Assembly (NCBI GenBank): GCA_002331255.1
Contig: DCZD01000012.1
Span: 79,786-116,366 of the forward strand
DNA from: Acidimicrobiaceae bacterium UBA2093
GTDB taxonomy: Bacteria > Actinomycetota > Acidimicrobiia > Acidimicrobiales > Ilumatobacteraceae
DNA: 36,581 nt
Reading direction: 5' to 3'
Part shown: positions 24,346 to 30,997 of the stretch, piece by piece
Position numbering within the stretch: position 1 is the stretch's first letter
Layout of the letters: the number at the start of each line of letters is the position of its first letter
Position numbers and translations under genes: made by a program
Notes under the pieces: generated by a model
Told to the model about the DNA's origin: nothing
Database searches by the model: none
Seen by the model: only the letters and a program-made list of their open reading frames with translations

Positions 24346-25382
24346 GGATTTTGCGAGATCTTTCTGTCGATCTGGGCGATCGTTCTTACCCGGTTGTTGT
24401 TGGTCGTGGTGCAAGACACGAACTGCGGAATTTGATTCCAAGCAACGTTCGTCGCATCGCCATCGTCACTCAAGAGGCCATCCCGGGAAGACTTATTCCC
24501 GCCTTTGAAGGTCTCGAGGTCAATGTCTTCACGATTGGTGAAGGAGAGGCGCACAAATCTCTGAGCACCATCGAAGAATTGATGCGCGGGTTTGCGCGCA
24601 CCGGAATGACCCGCACCGACTGTGTCGTTGGCGTCGGGGGAGGGCTGGTCACCGATGTCGCCGGATTTGCGGCAGCGTCTTATCACCGTGGCGTCGCAGT
24701 GGCCCATGTCGCAACAACCTTGCTCGCGATGGTCGATGCGGCTATCGGTGGCAAGACCGGCGTGAACATTCCGGAAGGCAAGAATCTCGTCGGTGCCTTC
24801 TGGCAGCCTTGTGCAGTCGCATGCGACACCGACGCCCTTGACACCTTGCCTGAGAGTGAAGATCGCTGTGGTCGCGGCGAGATGGCCAAGTATCACTTCA
24901 TCGTTCGAGACGACCTCAGTTCATTGTCCCTTGAAGATCGAATTGCTGCATGCGTCCGTATCAAAGCGGACATCGTGGCTGGCGATGAGCGAGAGTCTGG
25001 TCGTCGGGCACTTCTCAATTACGGACATACGCTTGCACATGCCATCGAGGTGAACTCGCAGTGGGCCGTTGCTCATGGTGAAGCAGTTGCAATTGGACTC
25101 GTCTTTGCCGCGCACCTGGCATTAGTGATGGGCCGCATCGACGTTGGTCGGGTGGCAGAGCACTACTCGGTGGTGCAAGACACGTACGGGCTATCGGCGC
25201 ATCTGCCGAGCGGCTTCGACGACGATGCGCTCATCGCATCGATGAAACGCGACAAGAAGGCGCTCACTTCGCTCACTTTCGTCCTCGATTCACACCAGGG
25301 GCTCGAGGTGGTAGAGGATGTCAGCGAGGGTGATATTCGTGCGGCACTGACGGCCCACCGACGGTACGGTGTGTCGTCATGA
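24342..25382 (+). CDS. aroB: 3-dehydroquinate synthase
   Basis: Cyclises DAHP to 3-dehydroquinate using NAD+ and a divalent metal. In 346 residues it has FTIGEGEAHKSLSTIEELM (about 64-82), the NAD-binding VVGVGGGLVTDVAGFAAASYHRGV (about 94-117), and GGKTGVNIPEGKNLVGAFWQP (about 136-156). The metal ligand glutamate is in GDERESGRRALLNYGHTLAHAIE (about 214-236) and the two histidines are in GHTLAH and VAHGEAVAIG. The ATG overlaps the aroK stop by four bases (ATGA), and the stop overlaps aroQ in the same way. Together these genes supply every shikimate step except DAHP synthase and EPSP synthase, which are not in the window. Confidence 0.97.
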   Translation: MRILRDLSVDLGDRSYPVVVGRGARHELRNLIPSNVRRIAIVTQEAIPGRLIPAFEGLEVNVFTIGEGEAHKSLSTIEELMRGFARTGMTRTDCVVGVGGGLVTDVAGFAAASYHRGVAVAHVATTLLAMVDAAIGGKTGVNIPEGKNLVGAFWQPCAVACDTDALDTLPESEDRCGRGEMAKYHFIVRDDLSSLSLEDRIAACVRIKADIVAGDERESGRRALLNYGHTLAHAIEVNSQWAVAHGEAVAIGLVFAAHLALVMGRIDVGRVAEHYSVVQDTYGLSAHLPSGFDDDALIASMKRDKKALTSLTFVLDSHQGLEVVEDVSEGDIRAALTAHRRYGVSS

Positions 25383-25840
25383 GCGCCGGCATCGTCCTGC
25401 TTCTGCACGGTCCGAACCTGAACCTGCTGGGTCAGCGCGAACCGGAGGTGTATGGGAACGCAACACTTGCTGACCACGAGACCCGCGTCGCCTCATTGTT
25501 GAAATCCGCAGGGTACGAGTGCGTCACGCATCAGAGCAACAGCGAAGGTGACATTGTCGACCGCATCCACGCGGCGCGTGGCAATACAGTGGGAATGATC
25601 CTCAATTCTGGCGCGTTCACGCATTACTCGTGGGCGCTGCACGACGCACTTCGTTTGTACGCGGCACCAATCATCGAAGTGCACCTTTCGAATCCAGGGT
25701 CTCGTGAGGAGTTCCGTCACACGAGCGTCGTGGCACCAGTGGCAGCAGGCACAGTGGCAGGTTTCGGCGGATTGAGCTATGACATCGCTGTTCAAGCACT
25801 AACGGCATTGCTGACGTCGCCTCGTAATCCAACTGCGTAG
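25379..25840 (+). CDS. aroQ: type II 3-dehydroquinate dehydratase
   Basis: Dehydrates 3-dehydroquinate to 3-dehydroshikimate by the type II (dodecameric) mechanism. The 153 residues contain LLLHGPNLNLLGQREPEVYGN (about 6-26) with the lid arginine and the catalytic tyrosine, HQSNSEGDIVDRIHAA (about 43-58), ILNSGAFTHYSWALHDAL (about 67-84) and IIEVHLSNPGSREEFRH (about 93-109) with the catalytic histidine. VAAGTVAGFGGLSYDIAVQAL closes the fold. Length is typical. The ATG overlaps the aroB stop (ATGA). The next gene begins 6 bases after the stop. Confidence 0.97.
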   Translation: MSAGIVLLLHGPNLNLLGQREPEVYGNATLADHETRVASLLKSAGYECVTHQSNSEGDIVDRIHAARGNTVGMILNSGAFTHYSWALHDALRLYAAPIIEVHLSNPGSREEFRHTSVVAPVAAGTVAGFGGLSYDIAVQALTALLTSPRNPTA

Positions 25841-25846
25841 CTAACC

Positions 25847-26950
25847 ATGGATCTGCCGGCACTTCGGGTGATCGACCGACTCGATCGTCTATGGGCGTGG
25901 TGCGCCGATAACGACGTTGACTGGCTATATGTGCAGTCCTTGCCAAACATCAGGTGGATGACGACATTCAGTGGTTCGACAGCGACAGCACTCGTGGATG
26001 TGTCGGCAAAGTCCATTCACCTCTTTGTCGATGGTCGATACGGAGCCCAAGCAACAACGCAATGTGAGTTGGCGGGGGCATCAGCGGAGATTCACGTCCT
26101 CGATGGTCCCGATGGCAAATCGAATCTGATGCACCGACTTGTTGGCGCTGAAGACATCACCTTTGATCCGAGAGAGTTGACAGTCGCAGAGCATTCACAC
26201 TTGTCGGCGACGACGTCATCGAAGTGGCTAGCTCGTAGCAGTCCGTTTGGGCTGCTACGACGTGTGAAAGATGCAGCCGAGCTCGCTCGCATCGCTTTCA
26301 GTGCGCACATTGCGGATGGTGCTCTGCGGGCTGTGGTGGCAGAAGGACTTGCCGGGCACACGGAACGTCACGTTCGCAATCGCCTCGATACATACATGCT
26401 CGATGCCGGAGCAGATCGCACGTCATTCGACACGATTGTTGCAAGTGGCCCCAATAGCGCGATGCCACATCATCGACCGTCAGATCGGATCATCGAGTCT
26501 TCGGACGTCGTCATCATCGACATGGGGGCAGAGGTCCAGGGTTATCGATCTGACATGACGCGCACTCATGTGCCCACGTCGGCGTCAATCGAGATGCGCA
26601 CAATGGCTGACATCGTGCGTGAAGCACAGTCGGTCGGGGTTCAGGCGATGGGGCCCGGGGTCGACACGTTCGATATCGATGAAAAAGTGCGTGCCGTCTT
26701 TCGTCGGTTTGGAGTCGAAGCCGAATTCATCCACGGATCAGGCCATGGCGTCGGCCTGGTCATCCATGAAGAACCACTCATCAACCGCCGTCAAAGGTCG
26801 GTTCTCGAGAGTGGTGAGGTGGTGACCATGGAGCCAGGGCTCTATCGTGTGGGCGTCGGTGGAGTCCGAATCGAGGATTTGGTGCTCATTACGACCGATG
26901 GACGCGAAGTCCTCACTCACAGCCCCAAGGAATTGTCATGCCCGCAATAA
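25847..26950 (+). CDS. pepQ: M24-family Xaa-Pro peptidase
   Basis: Metallopeptidase of the M24B type (Xaa-Pro aminopeptidase or dipeptidase). The 367-residue protein has an N-terminal creatinase-like domain (about 1-130, with VDWLYVQSLPNIRWMTTFSGSTA) and a C-terminal pita-bread domain. The dinuclear metal ligands are visible: two aspartates in VVIIDMGAEVQGYRSDMTRTH (about 222-242), the histidine in GSGHGVGLVIHEEP, and glutamates in TMEPGLY and VRIEDLV. The gene symbol follows its usual place between aroQ and efp in actinobacteria; substrate length preference cannot be read. Its last 13 bases overlap the start of efp, and an AAGGA sequence inside it serves efp. Confidence 0.9.
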   Translation: MDLPALRVIDRLDRLWAWCADNDVDWLYVQSLPNIRWMTTFSGSTATALVDVSAKSIHLFVDGRYGAQATTQCELAGASAEIHVLDGPDGKSNLMHRLVGAEDITFDPRELTVAEHSHLSATTSSKWLARSSPFGLLRRVKDAAELARIAFSAHIADGALRAVVAEGLAGHTERHVRNRLDTYMLDAGADRTSFDTIVASGPNSAMPHHRPSDRIIESSDVVIIDMGAEVQGYRSDMTRTHVPTSASIEMRTMADIVREAQSVGVQAMGPGVDTFDIDEKVRAVFRRFGVEAEFIHGSGHGVGLVIHEEPLINRRQRSVLESGEVVTMEPGLYRVGVGGVRIEDLVLITTDGREVLTHSPKELSCPQ

Positions 26951-27501
26951 CGACGAACGACTTGAAGAATGGCATCACGCTCGAACTCGACAACGGTTTG
27001 TTCACGGTCGTCGAGTTTCAGCACGTGAAGCCCGGCAAGGGCGGCGCCTTCGTCCGTACCAAGCTGCGGAACCTTCGAAATGGGAACGTGTTCGACAAGA
27101 CATTCAACGCGGGCGTGCGCGTCGAGCAAGCGATTCTCGACAAGCGCGACATGCAGTTCCTCTACAAGGACGGCTCAGATTTCGTGTTCATGGACACCGA
27201 GTCATATGACCAGATGCATGTGGCTCCCACTGCGCTTGGAGACGCAGCGAACTACCTCACTGAGTCGATGATGGCCATCATTGCCCTTTACAACGGCGAC
27301 ATCGTTTCGGTCGAAATTCCTGCCTCGGTCGAACTGTCCATCGCAGAGACAGAACCAGGGGTTCAGGGAGATCGTGTGTCAGGAGCACGAAAGCCAGCGA
27401 CACTCGAGACCGGGCTAGTCATTCAAGTACCGCTATTTGTCAATATCGGCGATCGAGTGAAAGTCGACACCCGCTCCGGCGAGTACGTCACACGCGTCTG
27501 A
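26938..27501 (+). CDS. efp: translation elongation factor P
   Basis: EF-P rescues ribosomes stalled at consecutive prolines. The 187-residue protein has the three beta-barrel domains in order: MPAITTNDLKNGITLELDNGLFTVVEFQHVKPGKGGAFVRTKLRNL (KOW-like domain I), domain II with FLYKDGSDFVFMDTESYDQM, and domain III with ETGLVIQVPLFVNIGDRVKVDTRSGEYVTRV. Lys34 sits at the tip of the PGKGG loop that is modified in some bacteria. No modification gene (epmA/epmB, earP or ymfI) is in the window, so its state is unknown. AAGGA at 26927-26931 is a good Shine-Dalgarno 6-7 bases before the ATG, unlike many genes here. Confidence 0.97.
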   Translation: MPAITTNDLKNGITLELDNGLFTVVEFQHVKPGKGGAFVRTKLRNLRNGNVFDKTFNAGVRVEQAILDKRDMQFLYKDGSDFVFMDTESYDQMHVAPTALGDAANYLTESMMAIIALYNGDIVSVEIPASVELSIAETEPGVQGDRVSGARKPATLETGLVIQVPLFVNIGDRVKVDTRSGEYVTRV

Positions 27502-27914
27502 TGACATCTGGCCCTGGGCACGACCGTGTCGATGAGCGCAGCGATGCCCGCGAGCAGGCGCTGATATTGCTATACGAATGTGAGCAGCGTTCAACCAGTT
27601 TGCTCACCGTCGTCGACCAACACGCCGCCATCTACGTTGGTCTCACCAAAGAGTTGGCAGACGGGGTCGAGGATCGTCGCACTTCGATTGATGCACTTAT
27701 CGCCGACCATTCAAAGGGTTGGACCCTTGAGCGAATGCCGGCTATTGACCGAACAATTCTGCGCATCGGCACCTACGAACTCGTCGCTCGAGTAGACACG
27801 CCTGTGGCCGTCATCATTGATGAAGCTGTCGAATTGGCCAAACGCTTTTCCACCGATGACTCCGGACGATTCGTCAATGGCGTTCTCGCTGCGATCGCGC
27901 GCGCTGTTCGGTGA
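27501..27914 (+). CDS. nusB: transcription antitermination factor NusB
   Basis: NusB binds boxA RNA with NusE (S10) in rRNA antitermination complexes. The 137 residues form the all-helical family fold: DAREQALILLYECEQR (about 15-30), LADGVEDRRTSIDALIADHSKGWTLERMPAIDRTILRIGTYEL (about 51-93), and DTPVAVIIDEAVELAKRFSTDDSGRFVNGVLAAIAR (about 98-133) with the signature FVNGVL. The ATG overlaps the efp stop by one base (TGATG). The C-terminal coding region also contains the probable start of the downstream DUF2079 gene in another frame. Confidence 0.95.
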   Translation: MTSGPGHDRVDERSDAREQALILLYECEQRSTSLLTVVDQHAAIYVGLTKELADGVEDRRTSIDALIADHSKGWTLERMPAIDRTILRIGTYELVARVDTPVAVIIDEAVELAKRFSTDDSGRFVNGVLAAIARAVR

Positions 27915-29331
27915 CCGCATCGGGCAGTCCGATGTCGTTCGCCAAGTGCTTCCTCGCTTAGCGATGCTTGTGGGAGCGACGTGGTTCTTCGTATGGACTG
28001 CGTCACGAACTGTCTCCATCCACGACGCATTGGGCACGTCTGCCTACGACTTAGGCATCTTTGACCAGGCCACATGGTTACTGTCGCGTTTCGAGGTGCC
28101 ATTCGTGACTTTGAACGGCATGAACAGCCTTCGCGACCACTTCCAGCCGGTCTTGTTACTCTTCGCGCCGCTGTATTGGATATTCCCAGGCGCATCGACG
28201 CTTCTTGTCGTTCAGGCGTTCTTGGTGGCCAGTGGGGCAGTGGTCGTATTTCTCTTCGCTCGGCGCCGACTCGAGAACGAATGGTTCGCATTCGCGTTCT
28301 CGGCAGCGTGGCTCCTCAATCCAGCAGTGTCGCGTTTTTCGTTCGAAAACTTCCATCCCGACGCCATGTATGGGCTGTCTGTGCCGCTCGCGCTGTACGG
28401 CGCACTAGAACGGAAATGGAAGGTCTTTGCAATCGGCATCGTCCTGTCGCTGATGGTGAAGGAGGATGCGATGGTGATCGTCGTGCCGATCGGCCTTTGG
28501 GTCGCATGGCGCAGTGACCGCACCAAAGGCTTCATCACTGTGCTCGCGTCACTACTGGCGACGGCAATCGGTTTTTATGTTGTTCAACGACAGAGGCTGG
28601 GGGACCGGATCCCCTTCGGTGGGCCGGGGGGATTCCTGAAAGAAGCCGTTACAAACCCTGGTGAGGTGTCCAAGTATCTAGTGGGCGACAACAGACCTTT
28701 TTACATTTGGCAGATGCTTGCGCCGTTTGGCTTCGTGCTCATCGGGGCGCCTGATGTCTTGCTCATCTCATGTCTCGTCCTGGTAACCAACATCGTGAGC
28801 AATTTTTGGTACCAGTTCAACATCGAGTTTCATTACTCGCTCATAGCGGTCCCTGGTCTCATGTTCGCGGCGATCGTGTCCACCTCGAAGGCGACTCGTT
28901 CACAGCGCAAATGGCTGGTCGGCATTGTCTGTGGGTGCACGATGTGGACATCACTTCTGTGGTCTCCGTTCTCATTTGCCGAACGCCCGATTCCACCAGC
29001 ACTTGTGGATGACCCACGTAACATCGCAGCTCGCGAGATGATGGCTCGTGTACCACCCGATGCTGTGGTGTCAGTGTTCCATGTGTTGTCCCCGCACATG
29101 TCGAATCGACGGGACGTCTACTTCTTCCCGAACCCATTCCGAGTCTTTTACTACGGTCCAGACCCGTCGTTGAATGACACCCGGCGCCCTGAGGCCGACA
29201 CCATCGAATTCGTTGTGCTGCCTGTGCAACGGGAGACAATCGTCCAAGAGGACTGGAGCCGGGTCGCGGGCGAATTTCGTATCGTTGACGCGAACGAGTA
29301 CTGGCAGCTGTACGAGCGCACGGCCAAGTAA
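27877..29331 (+). CDS. DUF2079 multi-pass membrane protein
   Basis: A hydrophobic protein of about 484 residues with roughly nine to ten predicted membrane segments and a soluble C-terminal part of about 100 residues. Diagnostic family pieces are TSAYDLGIFDQATWLLSRFEVPFVTLNG, LRDHFQPVLLLFAPLYWIFPGASTLLVVQAF, NFHPDAMYG and LSLMVKEDAM. These match DUF2079, thought to be related to GT-C glycosyltransferases; substrate and role are unknown. The start is uncertain. ATG 27877 overlaps nusB by 38 bases, while GTG 27946 or ATG 27964 would give shorter N-termini just before the first helix. It lies between nusB and the pyrimidine operon, which are adjacent in many actinobacteria, so it looks like an insertion into a conserved order. 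Confidence 0.8.
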   Translation: MAFSLRSRALFGDRIGQSDVVRQVLPRLAMLVGATWFFVWTASRTVSIHDALGTSAYDLGIFDQATWLLSRFEVPFVTLNGMNSLRDHFQPVLLLFAPLYWIFPGASTLLVVQAFLVASGAVVVFLFARRRLENEWFAFAFSAAWLLNPAVSRFSFENFHPDAMYGLSVPLALYGALERKWKVFAIGIVLSLMVKEDAMVIVVPIGLWVAWRSDRTKGFITVLASLLATAIGFYVVQRQRLGDRIPFGGPGGFLKEAVTNPGEVSKYLVGDNRPFYIWQMLAPFGFVLIGAPDVLLISCLVLVTNIVSNFWYQFNIEFHYSLIAVPGLMFAAIVSTSKATRSQRKWLVGIVCGCTMWTSLLWSPFSFAERPIPPALVDDPRNIAAREMMARVPPDAVVSVFHVLSPHMSNRRDVYFFPNPFRVFYYGPDPSLNDTRRPEADTIEFVVLPVQRETIVQEDWSRVAGEFRIVDANEYWQLYERTAK

Positions 29332-29344
29332 CCCTGCGGAGGTC

Positions 29345-29373
29345 TTTACAGCCAGCACCGAACCGTGTAGATT
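29345..29373 (+). promoter_or_regulatory. promoter of the pyrimidine operon
   Basis: TTTACA (29345-29350) and TAGATT (29368-29373) are separated by 17 bases, the best -35/-10 pair in the window. Transcription would start near 29380, giving a leader of roughly 120 bases before pyrR. This is the only strong candidate promoter seen here that is followed by a structured leader. Confidence 0.75.
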
Positions 29374-29381
29374 AAGTCTCG

Positions 29382-29412
29382 CCGTAAATCGGGTCCTGTG
29401 AGGCTCGGACGG
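29382..29412 (+). promoter_or_regulatory. PyrR-binding hairpin overlapping a Shine-Dalgarno
   Basis: The RNA contains UCCUGUGAGGCU (29394-29405), an exact match to the PyrR-binding loop consensus UCCNGNGAGGYU. The folding fits the known element. A lower stem pairs CCGU (29382-29385) with ACGG (29409-29412). An internal bulge has AAAU on one side and G on the other. An upper stem CGGGUC/GGCUCG, with some G-U pairs, closes a CUGUGA hexaloop (29396-29401). The 3' lower arm shares two bases with the GGGAGG Shine-Dalgarno (29411-29416) of the leader ORF, so PyrR bound with UMP should hide it. A second GGAC at 29415-29418 could compete for the GUCC at 29393-29396, offering an alternative fold. Confidence 0.85.
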
Positions 29413-29421
29413 GAGGACAAT

Positions 29422-29502
29422 ATGGATTCATCTGGAACAACGCGCTGGGCTGCACCTGGCGCTTTTTTTGTGCACGGCATCACGGTCCCAGCGACTCGCT
29501 GA
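29422..29502 (+). CDS. predicted 26-residue pyr leader peptide
   Basis: A short ORF, MDSSGTTRWAAPGAFFVHGI followed by TVPATR, begins 5 bases after a strong GGGAGG Shine-Dalgarno. Its TGA stop overlaps the pyrR ATG by one base (TGATG). Its codons run straight through the terminator hairpin and T-run at 29442-29469; the two Phe codons are the T-run. The peptide itself resembles nothing I know, and its role is probably the act of translation rather than the product. Evidence is the Shine-Dalgarno, the stop/start overlap and the position; coding is not proven. Confidence 0.65.
   Translation: MDSSGTTRWAAPGAFFVHGITVPATR
29442..29469 (+). terminator. intrinsic terminator (attenuator) inside the pyr leader ORF
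   Basis: GCGCUGGG (29442-29449) pairs with CCUGGCGC (29455-29462) over 8 base pairs, two of them G-U, around a CUGCA loop. Seven U residues follow at once (29463-29469). This is a classical Rho-independent terminator, placed upstream of pyrR and therefore able to attenuate the whole operon. A ribosome translating the leader ORF would cover and melt the stem. Confidence 0.8.
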
Positions 29503-30056
29503 TGGCAACCGAACGAAGGGCCGAGGTGTTGTCGGCTACCGATGTGGGGCGGGCATTGACGCGTGTCTCGCACGAAGTCGTCGAGCGAAACTCGGGGGTC
29601 TCGTCGCTCGTACTCGTCGGAATGCAACGGGGCGGAGTGTGGATCGCAGAGCAGATCGCGCGGTCCATCTCGAGTTTTGAAGGACAATTCGAAGTTCCTG
29701 TCGGGTCGATTGACGTGTCGATGTATCGCGATGACATCGCATTGCGTCCAGTCATTCCTGCCGCAGTGACTGACATCCCCGTGGACATCACGGGAAAGAC
29801 GGTGGTCCTCGTTGATGACGTGTTGTTCACCGGTCGCACGGTGCGAGCAGCTCTCGATGCTCTGCTTGACCATGGCCGGCCGCGGGCAGTCCAACTAGCA
29901 GTGCTTGTAGATCGCGGTCATCGAGAGCTTCCAATACGTCCCGACTTCGTTGGCAAGAATATTCCAACTCACGTGAGTGACGAAGTAGACGCATCGCTTC
30001 AGGGGGTCTTCGTCGCCTCTGTGGCTCTCGATGCGAACAAGAGGGCTGCGTCATGA
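29502..30056 (+). CDS. pyrR: PyrR: pyr mRNA-binding attenuator / uracil phosphoribosyltransferase
   Basis: PyrR binds pyr leader RNA when loaded with UMP and, in many species, also has uracil phosphoribosyltransferase activity. The 184-residue protein has the type I phosphoribosyltransferase fold, with LVLVGMQRGGVWIAEQIA (36-53), the MYRDD region (75-79) and the PRPP loop VVLVDDVLFTGRT (101-113). VDRGHRELPIRPDFVGKNIPT near the C-terminus is characteristic of PyrR rather than Upp. Its ATG overlaps the stop of the leader ORF, so PyrR synthesis is probably coupled to leader translation and autoregulated. Its target hairpin is at 29382-29412. The stop overlaps pyrB by four bases. Confidence 0.95.
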   Translation: MATERRAEVLSATDVGRALTRVSHEVVERNSGVSSLVLVGMQRGGVWIAEQIARSISSFEGQFEVPVGSIDVSMYRDDIALRPVIPAAVTDIPVDITGKTVVLVDDVLFTGRTVRAALDALLDHGRPRAVQLAVLVDRGHRELPIRPDFVGKNIPTHVSDEVDASLQGVFVASVALDANKRAAS

Positions 30057-30997
30057 AGCATCTCCTCTCGATTGACGAGCTCACGGTCGAGCAACTGACA
30101 GCGCTACTCGACCTCACTGACCACATGGTTGAGATCAGTAGTCGACCCGTGCCGAAGGTTCCTGCGCTTCGGGGTCGCACGGTTGCAAGTGTCTTTTTTG
30201 AGGACAGCACCCGAACGCGACTGAGTTTCGAGACGGCAGCCAAACGACTTTCTGCAGACACGATGACATTTAATGTTGGCACCTCGAGTGTCAACAAGGG
30301 AGAAAGCCTCCGAGACACAATCGAGACTTTGTCGGCGATGGGCGTCGACGCATTCGTGGTGCGACACAAATCGAGTGGTGTGCCACACATGGTCACTGAA
30401 TGGACTGATGCGTCAGTCATCAATGCTGGCGACGGGTGGCATCAGCATCCGACGCAAGCGCTGCTTGATTGTCACACGGTGACCCGGTCCTTCGGGACCG
30501 GCAACGACCTCACGGGCCGAACCGTCGCAATCGTTGGCGATGTCAAACACAGTCGCGTCGCCCGCAGCAATGTCCGCGCGTTCACGATGCTTGGCGCTGA
30601 CGTGGTGCTCGTCGCACCGCGAACACTGTTGCCCCCAGAATTCATTGATTGGCCAATTCGTGCCGTGGACTCACTCGATGAGGTGATTTCGGACATTGAT
30701 GTTCTGTACCTGTTGCGTATGCAGCGTGAACGCATGGATGCAGCTCTTGTTCCCTCTCTTGGCGAATACTCCGCAAGGTTTGGATTGACTCGTCAACGGG
30801 CCGACCGATTGAAGTCCGATGCACTGGTGTTGCATCCAGGGCCGATGAATCGCGGAGTTGAGATTGTTGTCGACCCCGCGGACCTTCCAGGATCCCGCAT
30901 TCTCGATCAAGTACGTACCGGCGTGAGTGCGCGAATGTCGGTGTTGTACACGGTGTTGAGTGGTGGATCAGTGCCACCGGCAGGAGGTGCGGAATGA
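30053..30997 (+). CDS. pyrB: aspartate carbamoyltransferase catalytic subunit
   Basis: Joins carbamoyl phosphate and aspartate, the first committed step of pyrimidine synthesis. The 314 residues show KHLLSIDELTVEQLTALLD at the start, the carbamoyl phosphate motif FFEDSTRTRLSFETAAKRL (about 49-67), HQHPTQALLDCHTV (about 133-146), GRTVAIVGDVKHSRVARSN (about 157-175) and LHPGPMNRGVEI near the C-terminus. No pyrI regulatory subunit is present; pyrC follows directly, as in organisms where PyrB and dihydroorotase associate. The ATG overlaps the pyrR stop (ATGA), and its stop overlaps the pyrC ATG. Confidence 0.97.
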   Translation: MKHLLSIDELTVEQLTALLDLTDHMVEISSRPVPKVPALRGRTVASVFFEDSTRTRLSFETAAKRLSADTMTFNVGTSSVNKGESLRDTIETLSAMGVDAFVVRHKSSGVPHMVTEWTDASVINAGDGWHQHPTQALLDCHTVTRSFGTGNDLTGRTVAIVGDVKHSRVARSNVRAFTMLGADVVLVAPRTLLPPEFIDWPIRAVDSLDEVISDIDVLYLLRMQRERMDAALVPSLGEYSARFGLTRQRADRLKSDALVLHPGPMNRGVEIVVDPADLPGSRILDQVRTGVSARMSVLYTVLSGGSVPPAGGAE

